Part shown: one piece after another, positions 27,569 to 36,582 of the stretch
Layout of the letters: the number at the start of each line of letters is the position of its first letter
How positions within the stretch are numbered: position 1 is the stretch's first letter
Origin: Bacteroidota bacterium
GTDB lineage: Bacteria; Bacteroidota; Bacteroidia; Chitinophagales; Chitinophagaceae
NCBI GenBank assembly: GCA_023422835.1
Contig: JAFAGI010000010.1
Span: 59,217 to 123,216, forward strand
Direction: 5' to 3'
DNA length: 64,000 nucleotides
Program-made: the position numbers and the translations under genes
Notes under the pieces: model-generated
What the model was told of the DNA's origin: nothing
The model's database searches: none
The model's input: the letters and a program-made list of their open reading frames with translations, nothing else

Positions 27569-28451
27569 TATATTAGTAAGTATTGTTATGATTACTTATG
27601 GACATGAGAAATATATTGAAGAAGCTATTAACGGAGTATTTATACAGAAAACAGATTTTCCCGTTGAGCTGATTATTGCAAATGATAATTCGCTTGATAA
27701 CACTGATGAAATTATTAAAAAAGTCATCAATAAAAGGCCATTAAATATAGAAATAAATTATACTAAACATAAAAAAAATTTAGGAGTAATACAAAATTTT
27801 ATTTGGTCTCTGGATCAATCAAAGGGTAAATATATAGCTTTGTGTGAAGGAGATGACTATTGGACAGATGAGTTTAAACTTCAAAAACAGGTAGATTTTT
27901 TAGAAAAACATAATGATTTTTCTATGTGCTTTCACAATGCTTTGAAGATATTTAATATAAATGATAAAGAAGAGTTTTGTAAATTCAGTTCATCTAAAGA
28001 AATTTTTTTGAATGATATTTTAAGCGGATGGATTATCCCTACTGCCAGTATTGTATTCAATAAAAATATATTGCCTTTGCCGAAGTGGGCTGATCAAATT
28101 TATAGTGGAGATATGACCTTGGCGTTAACAGCTATAACAAAAGGTAAAATTATGTATATTAATGAAATAATGTCTATATATAGAATTGATACGTCAGGAA
28201 CAAGTATGAGCGCTGTACTCGCTGATAAATTTCAATTTGTATTAAAAGAACATATTAAATTATTTGAGTGTTTTCTAAGAGATAATAAAGAACATCAATT
28301 CGTCATATCTAAAAAAATTAGAGAATTAAAAAAAGAATTAAAATTTCAGCGTTTAAAAAATAAAAATTTATTATATGCCTTTTTAAATATGCCTTTTTAC
28401 TTTTTTACTAAAACAATTAGTAGCATTCAAAGAATGATTAAAAATGGATAA
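27561..28451 (+). CDS. GT2 family glycosyltransferase
   Basis: The 296-residue protein starts 'LVSIVMITYGHEKYIEEAIN' and 'VELIIANDNSLDNTDEI', with 'ALCEGDDYWTDEFKL' (GDD in place of the usual DXD) and 'LQKQVDFLEKHNDFSMCF'. This is the GT-A fold of family 2. It should add one sugar to the lipid-linked repeat unit in the cytoplasm. The donor is not readable. It overlaps both neighbours by eight bases, so translation is probably coupled. Confidence 0.9.
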   Translation: MSNILVSIVMITYGHEKYIEEAINGVFIQKTDFPVELIIANDNSLDNTDEIIKKVINKRPLNIEINYTKHKKNLGVIQNFIWSLDQSKGKYIALCEGDDYWTDEFKLQKQVDFLEKHNDFSMCFHNALKIFNINDKEEFCKFSSSKEIFLNDILSGWIIPTASIVFNKNILPLPKWADQIYSGDMTLALTAITKGKIMYINEIMSIYRIDTSGTSMSAVLADKFQFVLKEHIKLFECFLRDNKEHQFVISKKIRELKKELKFQRLKNKNLLYAFLNMPFYFFTKTISSIQRMIKNG

Positions 28452-29460
28452 AAAGAGAATATACTTTATTATCATACTTATAGGAACTCTATATTTTGCT
28501 CTGCGCATGATATCTGGTGAAATGGATAATAATATCAATATAATTTCAGAGTATCAAAATTCAGATTATAATGAAAGTCATTTTATTTCTTTTAGTAATG
28601 CTCGACAAAAACAGAAGTTATTATTTATTCCTGAAGCGGGTGTAGCCGAGCAAGATAGTTTCGTCAAAAATAATAATATAGAAAATCCGAGAATTTTTTA
28701 TCATGGACATTTTTTGAAACATGGAACCTTAGAAATAGATAAGAATATTTTTAAAACTACTATCAATTATATGATACCTAATAGAAATGATTCTGGTTAT
28801 GCAATTATAGATTTTGAAGGAGAAGAATATTATAATATTGCTGTCTTAGAAAATATTTCAGAATATAAATATTTAAGAGCTTTGAATAATTTCGTTAAAG
28901 TATATTCCGATTTACTTGATTTTGCCAAAACTCAAAGACCATACGTAAAGTGGAGTTTTTTTGACATACCCCCCGTAAAAATACCTATCGCAAACACATC
29001 GTATGAAAAATATATGGTAAACTTATATCCTCTTTTTAGAAAAGTAGATTTTTTCGCACCTTCGTTGTATTTAATTAAGTCACCTTCTGAAGAGTCGGGA
29101 AGATATAGAACGACTGATTTCATAATTTCAAACATAGCTTACAATATAAAGTTAGGATATACTTTTAAAAAAGAAGTTTATCCTTTCATTTGGCATAGAT
29201 ATCCACCGGTAAGCAAAATTTACAACGACACTATACCTGTTAATATATTTTATAATTATATAAATAGTATTCTAAATACATCTTATAATAACCGTAAAGT
29301 CAATGGTATCATTTGGTGGCAATCCGAAAGCTATTCCTTCCAGCATAGATTACAGGTTAAGTCCATAATCAATGAGTACAAAAATATAAAAAACCCTCAA
29401 AAATATCAAGTTAATACTTTACAAAAATACTATAGTATACTAAATGACTTTTTCAAATAA
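28444..29460 (+). CDS. Membrane-anchored protein, possible hyaluronidase-like fold
   Basis: No family was recognised with certainty. The 338-residue protein has one N-terminal hydrophobic segment (about 6-20), so it is anchored or secreted. The rest suggests a TIM barrel. 'GYAIIDFEGEEYY' (118-130; Asp123, Glu125) resembles the catalytic strand of GH56 hyaluronidases (VIDWEEW). 'VDFFAPSLYL' (201-210), 'VYPFIWHRYPP' (245-255) and 'VNGIIWWQSES' (286-296) fit the later strands. If right, it would be an endo-glycosidase that trims or degrades the polymer made here. It sits between a glycosyltransferase and the polymerase and has the same AT-rich composition. Confidence 0.5.
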   Translation: MDKKRIYFIIILIGTLYFALRMISGEMDNNINIISEYQNSDYNESHFISFSNARQKQKLLFIPEAGVAEQDSFVKNNNIENPRIFYHGHFLKHGTLEIDKNIFKTTINYMIPNRNDSGYAIIDFEGEEYYNIAVLENISEYKYLRALNNFVKVYSDLLDFAKTQRPYVKWSFFDIPPVKIPIANTSYEKYMVNLYPLFRKVDFFAPSLYLIKSPSEESGRYRTTDFIISNIAYNIKLGYTFKKEVYPFIWHRYPPVSKIYNDTIPVNIFYNYINSILNTSYNNRKVNGIIWWQSESYSFQHRLQVKSIINEYKNIKNPQKYQVNTLQKYYSILNDFFK

Positions 29461-29474
29461 GTTAAAGATAATTT

Positions 29475-30725
29475 ATGGGTAATAGAACACTAAGTAAAGA
29501 TTTATCTAATACAAAACAAAAAAATAAAATAGTTCTTTTATTAGGTATATTTACATTAATATATATATATATATATAATCCTCCTTTTAGTTTTTTACCT
29601 TTTACTCCATTGAGATTTTTATATATATTATTACTTGCGTTTATTAATCCTACTTTTTTATTAAAGTTTTTTCAATTGTTTCAAAAAGAAATTTTAATTT
29701 TTTCTTTGATTATAGTTTACAGTCTTTTTAGAGGAATTTTTGGAGATAATCTTGATATTTTTTACGTTGATCTTCAAACATTTGTAGACACCTTTTTATT
29801 AGGCTTTATAATTGTTTATTTTTGTTTGACATCTTTTCCTAGAATAAATTTTTTAATGCTTTTACTATATATTTCTTTTGTTGCATGTATTTTTACTATT
29901 ATTTTAATTATAGCTCCAGCTTTGAATGATTACGTAAGAGATCAGCTTTTGAAAACGACAGAATACACAGACTTACTCAAATTCAGAAACTTTGGATTAT
30001 CAGAAGGGTTGACGTTTTCTTACGGAATAGTGCAGGGTATTACTTTAGCAATAATAATGTATTATATAAATAGAAAAAGAATATTCCTATTTATTTTGCC
30101 GCTTCTAGTATTTTCTATAATGTTTAATGCTCGTATTGGATTTGTTCCACCTTTAATGATGATAGTCTATATGATAACTTTTGGTAAAAAAGCAACTTCA
30201 ATAATTTTTTATTCTATTATTTCTTTTTTTTCTATGATGTTTTTGTTATCCCTGCCTATTTTTGAGAGTTATCAAAAAACTTTAGAATGGGGTTTGGATT
30301 TTTTCTCAGAAATTTCTAATTTTTTCTCTGGTAATGTTAAAAAAGGAAGTGGTAATTTAGATGTATTAATTAATAATATGATTGTTTTACCAGACACCTC
30401 TTTGGAGTATATTTTCGGATCAGGGAAGAATTTATTTCTGGACAGGTACGAAAATACAGATATAGGTTATATATTGCAACTCAATTATGGAGGACTAATA
30501 TATATAGGATTATTATTTTCCCTTGTTTTTTATATGTTGAAAAAATTAATTAACGTTAATATAAACTATAGATGGTTTAATTTTTTATTTATAACAACTA
30601 TTATTATTTGCAATATAAAAGGTAATTTTTTAACAACATCGCCTGCGTTAAGATATTTATTTATGATATATATATATATAAGAATAAGTTATTCTTATTA
30701 TAAAAATTTTTTAAATACAAAATAA
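29475..30725 (+). CDS. Wzy-like O-antigen polymerase
   Basis: The 416-residue protein is almost wholly hydrophobic with about 10-12 membrane segments. A long outward loop lies at about residues 265-330 ('YQKTLEWGLDFFSEISNFFS'), the pattern of Wzy polymerases. There is no strong motif beyond that, as is normal for Wzy. Position next to Wzx and the transferases supports the call. Wzy joins repeat units on the periplasmic face. The gene is one of the most AT-rich in the window. Confidence 0.75.
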   Translation: MGNRTLSKDLSNTKQKNKIVLLLGIFTLIYIYIYNPPFSFLPFTPLRFLYILLLAFINPTFLLKFFQLFQKEILIFSLIIVYSLFRGIFGDNLDIFYVDLQTFVDTFLLGFIIVYFCLTSFPRINFLMLLLYISFVACIFTIILIIAPALNDYVRDQLLKTTEYTDLLKFRNFGLSEGLTFSYGIVQGITLAIIMYYINRKRIFLFILPLLVFSIMFNARIGFVPPLMMIVYMITFGKKATSIIFYSIISFFSMMFLLSLPIFESYQKTLEWGLDFFSEISNFFSGNVKKGSGNLDVLINNMIVLPDTSLEYIFGSGKNLFLDRYENTDIGYILQLNYGGLIYIGLLFSLVFYMLKKLINVNINYRWFNFLFITTIIICNIKGNFLTTSPALRYLFMIYIYIRISYSYYKNFLNTK

Positions 30726-30728
30726 ATA

Positions 30729-32054
30729 ATGGAAGAAGAAAACTTTAAAGTATTGGTTGTATCACATAATGCGTTCTCTAAAATCTATAATAATGGAAAG
30801 ACGCTTGAGTCGATTTTTTTAGATATTCCAAAAGAAAATATTGCTCAAATATTTTTCTCACAAAATGAATATCCTGATTATGAATTTTGTAATAATTATT
30901 TTAAAATTACAGACAAAGACGTTCTTAAAAATATTTTTTATCCAAAAAAATTTGGAGCCATATTAGATGTAAAAACCGATGATAAAATTCAGAAAATAGA
31001 AGAGCAGATTAGTACTCGTAGCAAAATATGGAAATTACTTAAATCAATATCTTCTCATATAGTTATTTTACGAGATTATTTATGGAAATTTAATTCATGG
31101 AATACAAAAAAATTATCTCAATGGATTGATAGCTTTAATCCTTCAATTGTTTTTTACTATGGTGGTAACGCAGGTTTTTCACATGATATTGCAATACATA
31201 TAAAAAAGAAATATAAGTTGCCGCTCGCTGTTTTTTTTTCAGATGATTATCTAATAAATCCTATAGACAGAAATTTTATAGATAAATTGCACAAAAGAAG
31301 AATGAGATATTTTTTTGCCAATACAGTAGATAATGCTTCTGTTTGCTTTGCAATTGGTGATTTAATGGCGGCTGAATATTCAGATTATTTTGGTAAGCAA
31401 TTTTATCCTATTATGAATAGTATTGATATTAAACCTTATGTATATAAACAAAATTTATCTAATGTTATAACAATTAGGTATTTTGGAGGCTTGCACCTTA
31501 AAAGATGGAAAATGATTTCGCGGTTAGGAAAAGTTATAAAGGAAATTAATGAAAATACTGTAGAGAATAGAATTAAGTTTATATTAGAAGTGTATTCAAC
31601 TACCAAGCTTAATCATACTATTATTGATAGCTTCAATGAAAATTGTGTTGATTTTAAAGGAAGTATAAATGGCTCTGAATTAGAAAAGAAGATGACTGAT
31701 TCGGATATATTATTGCATGTTGAAAGTGATGATGAATATTACAGATCATTAACAAAGCTTTCTGTTTCTACTAAAATTCCTGAATATCTTATCAGTGGAC
31801 GCTGTGTAGTTGCATACGGTCCATCAGAGGTAGCTTCTATTAGAATTTTATCTGATAATCATATTGGTTATGTAATAAGTTCTGAAGATATTTTTGAGGA
31901 TATTAAAATTAAACTTTTGAAAATTTTACAAAGTCCATCTTTAAGGATTTCTTTAGGACAAAAGGGGTATGATTATGCAGTAAAAGTATTTAATGCAGAA
32001 GCTATTCGAAAAAATTTTATGCTTAGGTTAAAAAATGTAATTAATAATCATTAA
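30729..32054 (+). CDS. Glycosyltransferase, GT4-like (GT-B fold)
   Basis: The 441-residue protein has a GT-B layout. Its N-terminal half has 'FKVLVVSHNAFSKIYNNGK'. Its C-terminal half has 'ITIRYFGGLHLKRWKMISRL', 'SDILLHVESDDEYYRSLTK' and 'LSVSTKIPEYLISGRCVVAY', in which the acidic/ST-rich segment corresponds to the donor-binding EX7E region of GT4 enzymes. It starts four bases after wzy and is the last gene of the AT-rich block. Donor and acceptor are unknown. Confidence 0.8.
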   Translation: MEEENFKVLVVSHNAFSKIYNNGKTLESIFLDIPKENIAQIFFSQNEYPDYEFCNNYFKITDKDVLKNIFYPKKFGAILDVKTDDKIQKIEEQISTRSKIWKLLKSISSHIVILRDYLWKFNSWNTKKLSQWIDSFNPSIVFYYGGNAGFSHDIAIHIKKKYKLPLAVFFSDDYLINPIDRNFIDKLHKRRMRYFFANTVDNASVCFAIGDLMAAEYSDYFGKQFYPIMNSIDIKPYVYKQNLSNVITIRYFGGLHLKRWKMISRLGKVIKEINENTVENRIKFILEVYSTTKLNHTIIDSFNENCVDFKGSINGSELEKKMTDSDILLHVESDDEYYRSLTKLSVSTKIPEYLISGRCVVAYGPSEVASIRILSDNHIGYVISSEDIFEDIKIKLLKILQSPSLRISLGQKGYDYAVKVFNAEAIRKNFMLRLKNVINNH

Positions 32055-32088
32055 GCCGAAAAATTTTCATGCTTAGGCCATTTAATTT

Positions 32089-32096
32089 TATATTTG
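32089..32096 (+). promoter_or_regulatory. Probable -7 box before capE
   Basis: TATATTTG matches TAnnTTTG and is 157 bases before the capE ATG. No good -33 TTG is found at 17-23 bases. Composition returns to normal after this point, so it may start a separate transcript. Confidence 0.35.
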
Positions 32097-32253
32097 CCGC
32101 ATATATCATGGAATGAAATGCAGCCATTCTACACTGATTTAAATAGAAATTTGCTGGATTTGCGACATGAAGTCTTTTCGTTTTTAAAGTAATTACTGGG
32201 GCTTTTTCATTAATTATTCTAATAAAAATATAACAATATAAAAAAATTAAACT

Positions 32254-33297
32254 ATGCAAATACAAAATAAAACCCTCTTAATTACGGGCGGCACCGGTTC
32301 ATTTGGTAACGCTGTGATGCAGCGATTTTTAAAGACAGATCATTTTAAAGAAATAAGAGTATTCAGCCGCGACGAGAAGAAGCAGGATGACATGCGCAAG
32401 CGCCTGAATGATCCGAAAGTAAAGTTCTATATCGGTGACGTGCGCGACTATCGTAGCGTGGAGCAGGCTGTAATGGGTGTGGATTATATCTTCCATGCTG
32501 CTGCTTTAAAACAGGTCCCTTCCTGTGAATTCTTTCCTTTAGAGGCTGTAAAGACCAATATTCTGGGTACGGATAATGTATTGACGGCAGCTGAAAGGCA
32601 TGGAGTAAAAAGAGTGGTAGTGCTAAGTACAGATAAGGCTGCTTACCCGATCAATGCGATGGGCATGTCTAAAGCGCTGATGGAAAAACTGGCTATTGCT
32701 AAATCCAGAAACCTAGACGATAACAAGACCATCTTTTGTGCCACCCGCTACGGCAATGTAATGGCTTCGCGCGGTTCTGTAATACCACTGTTTGTAGATC
32801 AGATCAAAGCCGGCAAGCCGCTTACCATCACAGATCCCAACATGACCCGTTTTATGATGACACTGGAAGATGCTGTAGACCTGGTGCTATTTGCTTTTGA
32901 ACATGGAAAGCAGGGCGACCTGTTTGTACAGAAAGCGCCGGGAGCTACTGTGGAGACTTTAGCTAAGGCATTAAAAGAACTTTACCAGAGCGATGTATCC
33001 ATTAATATAATCGGTACCAGGCACGGAGAGAAACTGTATGAAACCCTGGTAAATAAAGAGGATATGGTAAAAGCGGAAGACTTGGGTGAGTACTACCGCA
33101 TTCCGGCAGATAACCGTGACCTGAACTATGAACAATATTTTAGCGAAGGTGAGGTAGAAAAAAATTATATTGACGAGTACCATTCACACAACACACATCG
33201 CCTGGATGTAGAAGGTATGAAAGAATTGTTGAAAAAACTTCCTTTGATAAGGGAAGATATTTTAGGTGAAAAAGACGTAAATCATTATCCCGGATAA
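32254..33297 (+). CDS. capE: UDP-GlcNAc 4,6-dehydratase/5-epimerase (CapE/FnlA/WbjB)
   Basis: The 347-residue SDR protein has 'LLITGGTGSFGNAVMQRFL', 'VFSRDEKKQDDMR', 'AALKQVPSCEFFP' and 'INAMGMSKALMEK'. In the last of these Met replaces the catalytic Tyr of YxxxK, as known for the CapE/PseB group. It is the first enzyme of UDP-N-acetyl-L-fucosamine synthesis from UDP-GlcNAc. The reductase capF and epimerase capG follow, with a cupin and a four-helix gene inserted between them. Its length and the three-gene set make the assignment firm. Confidence 0.93.
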   Translation: MQIQNKTLLITGGTGSFGNAVMQRFLKTDHFKEIRVFSRDEKKQDDMRKRLNDPKVKFYIGDVRDYRSVEQAVMGVDYIFHAAALKQVPSCEFFPLEAVKTNILGTDNVLTAAERHGVKRVVVLSTDKAAYPINAMGMSKALMEKLAIAKSRNLDDNKTIFCATRYGNVMASRGSVIPLFVDQIKAGKPLTITDPNMTRFMMTLEDAVDLVLFAFEHGKQGDLFVQKAPGATVETLAKALKELYQSDVSINIIGTRHGEKLYETLVNKEDMVKAEDLGEYYRIPADNRDLNYEQYFSEGEVEKNYIDEYHSHNTHRLDVEGMKELLKKLPLIREDILGEKDVNHYPG

Positions 33298-33345
33298 AAA
33301 TATACCGCAACCTTCTTAATGAGAGGGTTGGACGATGAGGAAATT

Positions 33346-33819
33346 ATGCAACCAGAATTGATCAAAGGCGGAATATACAAAGATGAACGCGGTTCATTAA
33401 AATACAACAATGATTTTGATGCGGCTGCCATAAAGCGTTTTTATATTATTGAAAACAGGGACACGGAATTTGTCAGAGGCTGGCAGGGGCATGAGATAGA
33501 ACAACGTTGGTTTTCCGCAGTTTCAGGCAGCTTCAGCATTAAACTGATAGCCATAGACAACTGGCATCAACCCGCTAAAGATTTGCCACAGCAAAACTTT
33601 ACAATTCACGCAGGGGAGTTAGACATTTTATATTGCCCGCCGGGATATGTATCCGCTATTCAGGCTTTAGAACCAGGATCAAGGTTGCTTGTTATGGCAG
33701 ATTATTTACTGAATGTTACCAAAGACGAGCACCGGTATCCGATGGAATATTTTTTGAGTAGCGATCAGCAGTCAGCAGTTAGTTATCAGCGATCAGCAAT
33801 CAGTGGTACTAATTACTAA
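33346..33819 (+). CDS. Cupin protein of the WxcM/FdtA-like group
   Basis: I prefer ATG 33346 (157 residues) to 33319 because the conserved part begins 'LIKGGIYKDERGSLKYNND'. The single cupin domain includes 'RFYIIENRDTEFVRGWQGHE', 'FTIHAGELDILYCPPGYVSA' and a final strand. Relatives are sugar 3,4-ketoisomerases and RmlC-type epimerases. The usual HxH motif is reduced to a single His, so the role is open. It lies between capE and capF and may act on the same intermediate. The last 15 residues (SAVSYQ..SGTNY) are encoded by the intergenic repeat described for 33767-33885, so the C-terminus has run into non-coding sequence. Confidence 0.7.
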   Translation: MQPELIKGGIYKDERGSLKYNNDFDAAAIKRFYIIENRDTEFVRGWQGHEIEQRWFSAVSGSFSIKLIAIDNWHQPAKDLPQQNFTIHAGELDILYCPPGYVSAIQALEPGSRLLVMADYLLNVTKDEHRYPMEYFLSSDQQSAVSYQRSAISGTNY

Positions 33820-33885
33820 TCACCAATTACCAGTCACTAATTTCCAACCACCATTCACCAATCATCAAACCAATCACTAATAAAA
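33767..33885. repeat. Degenerate CAGTCA/CACCAAT simple repeat
   Basis: About 120 bases of imperfect 7-8-base repeats ('gatcagcagtcagcagttag', then 'taatcaccaattaccagtca') run from inside the cupin gene to the base before the capF start. Similar repeats occur before 41168, before 50634 and around 35005-35032 and 35415-35450. Confidence 0.7.
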
Positions 33886-35004
33886 ATGTTACGCATAGGC
33901 ATCACAGGTCAGGAAGGTTTTGTAGGAACTTATTTATACAATACACTTGGATTGTACCCGGAAGAATTTATAAGAGTACCATATGATATATCTTTTTTCG
34001 GAGATGATAAAGCATTGGAGACATTTGTTGGTCAATGCGATGTAATTGTACATTTGGCAGCTATGAACCGCCACTCCGATCCGCAGGTGATATATGATAC
34101 GAATATCAGCCTGGTTCAAAAGCTGATCAATGCTTTGGAGCGTAAAGGTTCTAAGGCGCACATCTTGTTTTCATCATCTTCTCAGGAGCAGCGCGAAAAT
34201 CTGTATGGCAAGTCTAAAAAAGAAGGACGGGAAATGCTGGCATTGTGGGCGCAAAAAAATGGTGGATTATTTACAGGCCTGGTAATACCTAACGTTTTTG
34301 GCCCTTTTGGTTTGCCAAATTACAACTCTTTTATTGCTACTTTTTGTCATAAACTTACACATGGGGAGTTACCCGAAGTACAACAGGATGCAGAAGTAAA
34401 CCTGATCTATGTCGGCGAGCTAGTAAATGAAATAATTGGCCGCATAAGAGTTCGCGAAAGAAATGAAGCATACATAATACCTTATACCTCCACCAATAAG
34501 GTAACTGAAGTTTTGCAAAAATTAAACTATTTTAAATCCAGCTATTTTGATAAAGGCGAGATACCGGAGTTGAAGACGACGTTTGATTTTAATTTGTTTA
34601 ATACCTTCCGGTCATACATCGATTTAAAAGATTATTTTCCACGAAAGTTTGTGCAGCATACAGATAATAGGGGAGCATTTGTAGAGATAGTAAGATTAGG
34701 TATAGGCGGACAGTGTTCATTCTCCACAACAGTATCGGGCATAACCAGGGGCAATCATTACCACACAAGAAAAATTGAACGCTTTGCGGTTATCAAAGGC
34801 AAGGCGTTAATTCAATTAAGGAAAATTGGTACTGAAGAAGTCATTGATTTTTACCTGGATGGTGAAGATCCTGCCTATGTCGATATGCCTGTTTGGTATA
34901 CACACAACATTAAAAATATAGGCGATGAAGAATTGTATACTATTTTCTGGATAAACGAACCGTACGACCCTGCAGATGCTGATACATATTTTGAGGAGGT
35001 TTAA
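33886..35004 (+). CDS. capF: UDP-2-acetamido-2,6-dideoxy-hexulose reductase (CapF/FnlB)
   Basis: The 372-residue protein joins an N-terminal SDR domain ('IGITGQEGFVGTYLYNTLGL', 'LFSSSSQEQRENLYGKSKKE') to a C-terminal cupin ('GITRGNHYHTRKIERFAVIK', 'VDMPVWYTHNIKNIGDEELY'), the layout of S. aureus CapF. CapF epimerises at C3 and reduces C4 to give UDP-N-acetyl-6-deoxy-L-talosamine. The metal-binding HxH (HYH) of the cupin is present. It follows capE and precedes capG. Confidence 0.93.
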   Translation: MLRIGITGQEGFVGTYLYNTLGLYPEEFIRVPYDISFFGDDKALETFVGQCDVIVHLAAMNRHSDPQVIYDTNISLVQKLINALERKGSKAHILFSSSSQEQRENLYGKSKKEGREMLALWAQKNGGLFTGLVIPNVFGPFGLPNYNSFIATFCHKLTHGELPEVQQDAEVNLIYVGELVNEIIGRIRVRERNEAYIIPYTSTNKVTEVLQKLNYFKSSYFDKGEIPELKTTFDFNLFNTFRSYIDLKDYFPRKFVQHTDNRGAFVEIVRLGIGGQCSFSTTVSGITRGNHYHTRKIERFAVIKGKALIQLRKIGTEEVIDFYLDGEDPAYVDMPVWYTHNIKNIGDEELYTIFWINEPYDPADADTYFEEV

Positions 35005-35032
35005 TTTTGTAATTAGTAATTGGTAATTTGTT

Positions 35033-35400
35033 TTGCTGATGAGGACACATAAAGATCTTGAAGTATGGAAAAAAAGTGTTGAATTGGTAACTTCAATTTA
35101 CAAGCTGACTTCGAATTTTCCGAGAGAAGAAATGTTTGGCCTAACTAATCAGATTAGAAGATCTGCCGTTTCTGTTCCTGGTAATATTGCAGAGGGAGCA
35201 GCTAGACAATCTGCTAAAGAATTTGTGCATTTCTTGTCTATTTCGCTTGGAAGCCAACAAGATTTGGAAACTCAATTGCTAATTTCAAAAAACCTTACAT
35301 TTATGACTGAAACAGAATACTTAACATAATTTGTGAAGTTGAAACAGTAGGAAAACTATTGAATGTACTGATCAAATCTATAAAAACAAAAGAGCTTTAA
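35033..35400 (+). pseudogene. Four-helix-bundle protein with a C-terminal frameshift
   Basis: The open frame 35033-35329 gives 98 residues of the same S23-like family as the gene at 21609 ('DLEVWKKSVELVTSIYKLTS', 'NQIRRSAVSVPGNIAEGAAR'). The product stops early at TAA 35327-35329. In the next frame, from about 35323 to the TAA at 35398-35400, the sequence reads 'NIICEVETVGKLLNVLIKSI' plus a few residues, which is the expected last helix of the family. One missing base near 35318-35323 therefore explains the truncation. It may be a base-call error or real decay. It lies between capF and capG. Confidence 0.75.
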
Positions 35401-35401
35401 A

Positions 35402-36580
35402 ATGACAACGGAGATAGAACCAGTGACTAATAACCAATTACAAACTACCAGACTCAAAGTAATGACCGTAGTGGGCACACGCCCGGAAATCATCCGGCTG
35501 GCGAGGGTGCTTGCTGCGCTTGACCGTTCCGAAGCTATAGAACACACGTTAGTGCATACGGGCCAGAATTATGATTATGAATTAAACCAGGTATTTTTTG
35601 AAGACCTTGGTTTACGCAAACCAGATCATTTTTTAGAAGCAGCCGGAAAAAATGCTACCGAAACGGTAGGCAATATTTTAATAAAGATAGATCCCTTGCT
35701 TGAGGAGCTTCAGCCTGATGCTTTCCTGGTATTGGGAGATACAAACAGTTGCCTCTGCGCAATTCCGGCTAAAAAGCGCCATATTCCCGTCTTTCATATG
35801 GAAGCAGGCAACAGATGTTTCGACCAGCGCGTACCGGAAGAAACAAACCGAAAGATTGTAGATCATACAGCAGATGTAAATCTTACCTATAGCGATATTG
35901 CAAGAGAGTATTTATTAAGGGAAGGGTTGCCTGCAGACAGGATTATTAAGACAGGGTCGCCCATGTATGAAGTGCTGCATCATTACCTGCCGCAGATAGA
36001 AGCCTCTGATGTTTTCACAAGATTGAATCTTGAGAAAGGAAAATATTTTGTAGTTTCCTCTCACAGGGAAGAAAACATCAATTCCGAGAAAAACTTTAAC
36101 AGGCTTATCGAAAGCCTGAATACCATTGCTGATCAATATCATATGCCGATAATCGTTTCTACGCATCCCCGCACCAGGAACATGATTGAGAAAATGAAAG
36201 TACAGGTAAGAGATGAAGTGCAATTACTGAAACCATTGGGCTTTCACGATTATAATGCTTTACAGAAAAATGCTTATGCTGTTTTGTCAGATAGCGGCAC
36301 CATTTCTGAAGAAAGTTCCATTCTTAATTTTCGTGCATTAAATATCCGTGAGGCACACGAAAGGCCAGAGGCTATGGAAGAGGCTTCGGTAATGATGGTT
36401 GGCCTTTCACCTGAAAGAATTATGCAGGGCCTTGTACAATTGCAGCAGCAGGAAGTAGGGGAAAGCAGGAATTTCAGGAGAGTGGCAGATTATTCCATGC
36501 CAAATGTATCTGAAAAAGTTGTGAGAATAATTATATCATATACAGACTATATAAAAAGAGTTGTTTGGAGTGAAAAGTAA
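35402..36580 (+). CDS. capG: UDP-HexNAc 2-epimerase of FucNAc synthesis (CapG/FnlC)
   Basis: The 392-residue WecB-like protein reads 'LKVMTVVGTRPEIIRLARVL', 'LVHTGQNYDYELNQVFFED', 'HMEAGNRCFDQRVPEETNRK' and 'LSDSGTISEESSILNF'. CapG inverts C2 to give UDP-N-acetyl-L-fucosamine. The first 20 residues look like translated simple repeat ('PVTNNQLQTT'), so use of Met21 (35462) is possible; I keep ATG 35402 because the family usually has 'KLKV' before MTVVG. With capE and capF the pathway is complete. Confidence 0.92.
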   Translation: MTTEIEPVTNNQLQTTRLKVMTVVGTRPEIIRLARVLAALDRSEAIEHTLVHTGQNYDYELNQVFFEDLGLRKPDHFLEAAGKNATETVGNILIKIDPLLEELQPDAFLVLGDTNSCLCAIPAKKRHIPVFHMEAGNRCFDQRVPEETNRKIVDHTADVNLTYSDIAREYLLREGLPADRIIKTGSPMYEVLHHYLPQIEASDVFTRLNLEKGKYFVVSSHREENINSEKNFNRLIESLNTIADQYHMPIIVSTHPRTRNMIEKMKVQVRDEVQLLKPLGFHDYNALQKNAYAVLSDSGTISEESSILNFRALNIREAHERPEAMEEASVMMVGLSPERIMQGLVQLQQQEVGESRNFRRVADYSMPNVSEKVVRIIISYTDYIKRVVWSEK

Positions 36581-36582
36581 TT

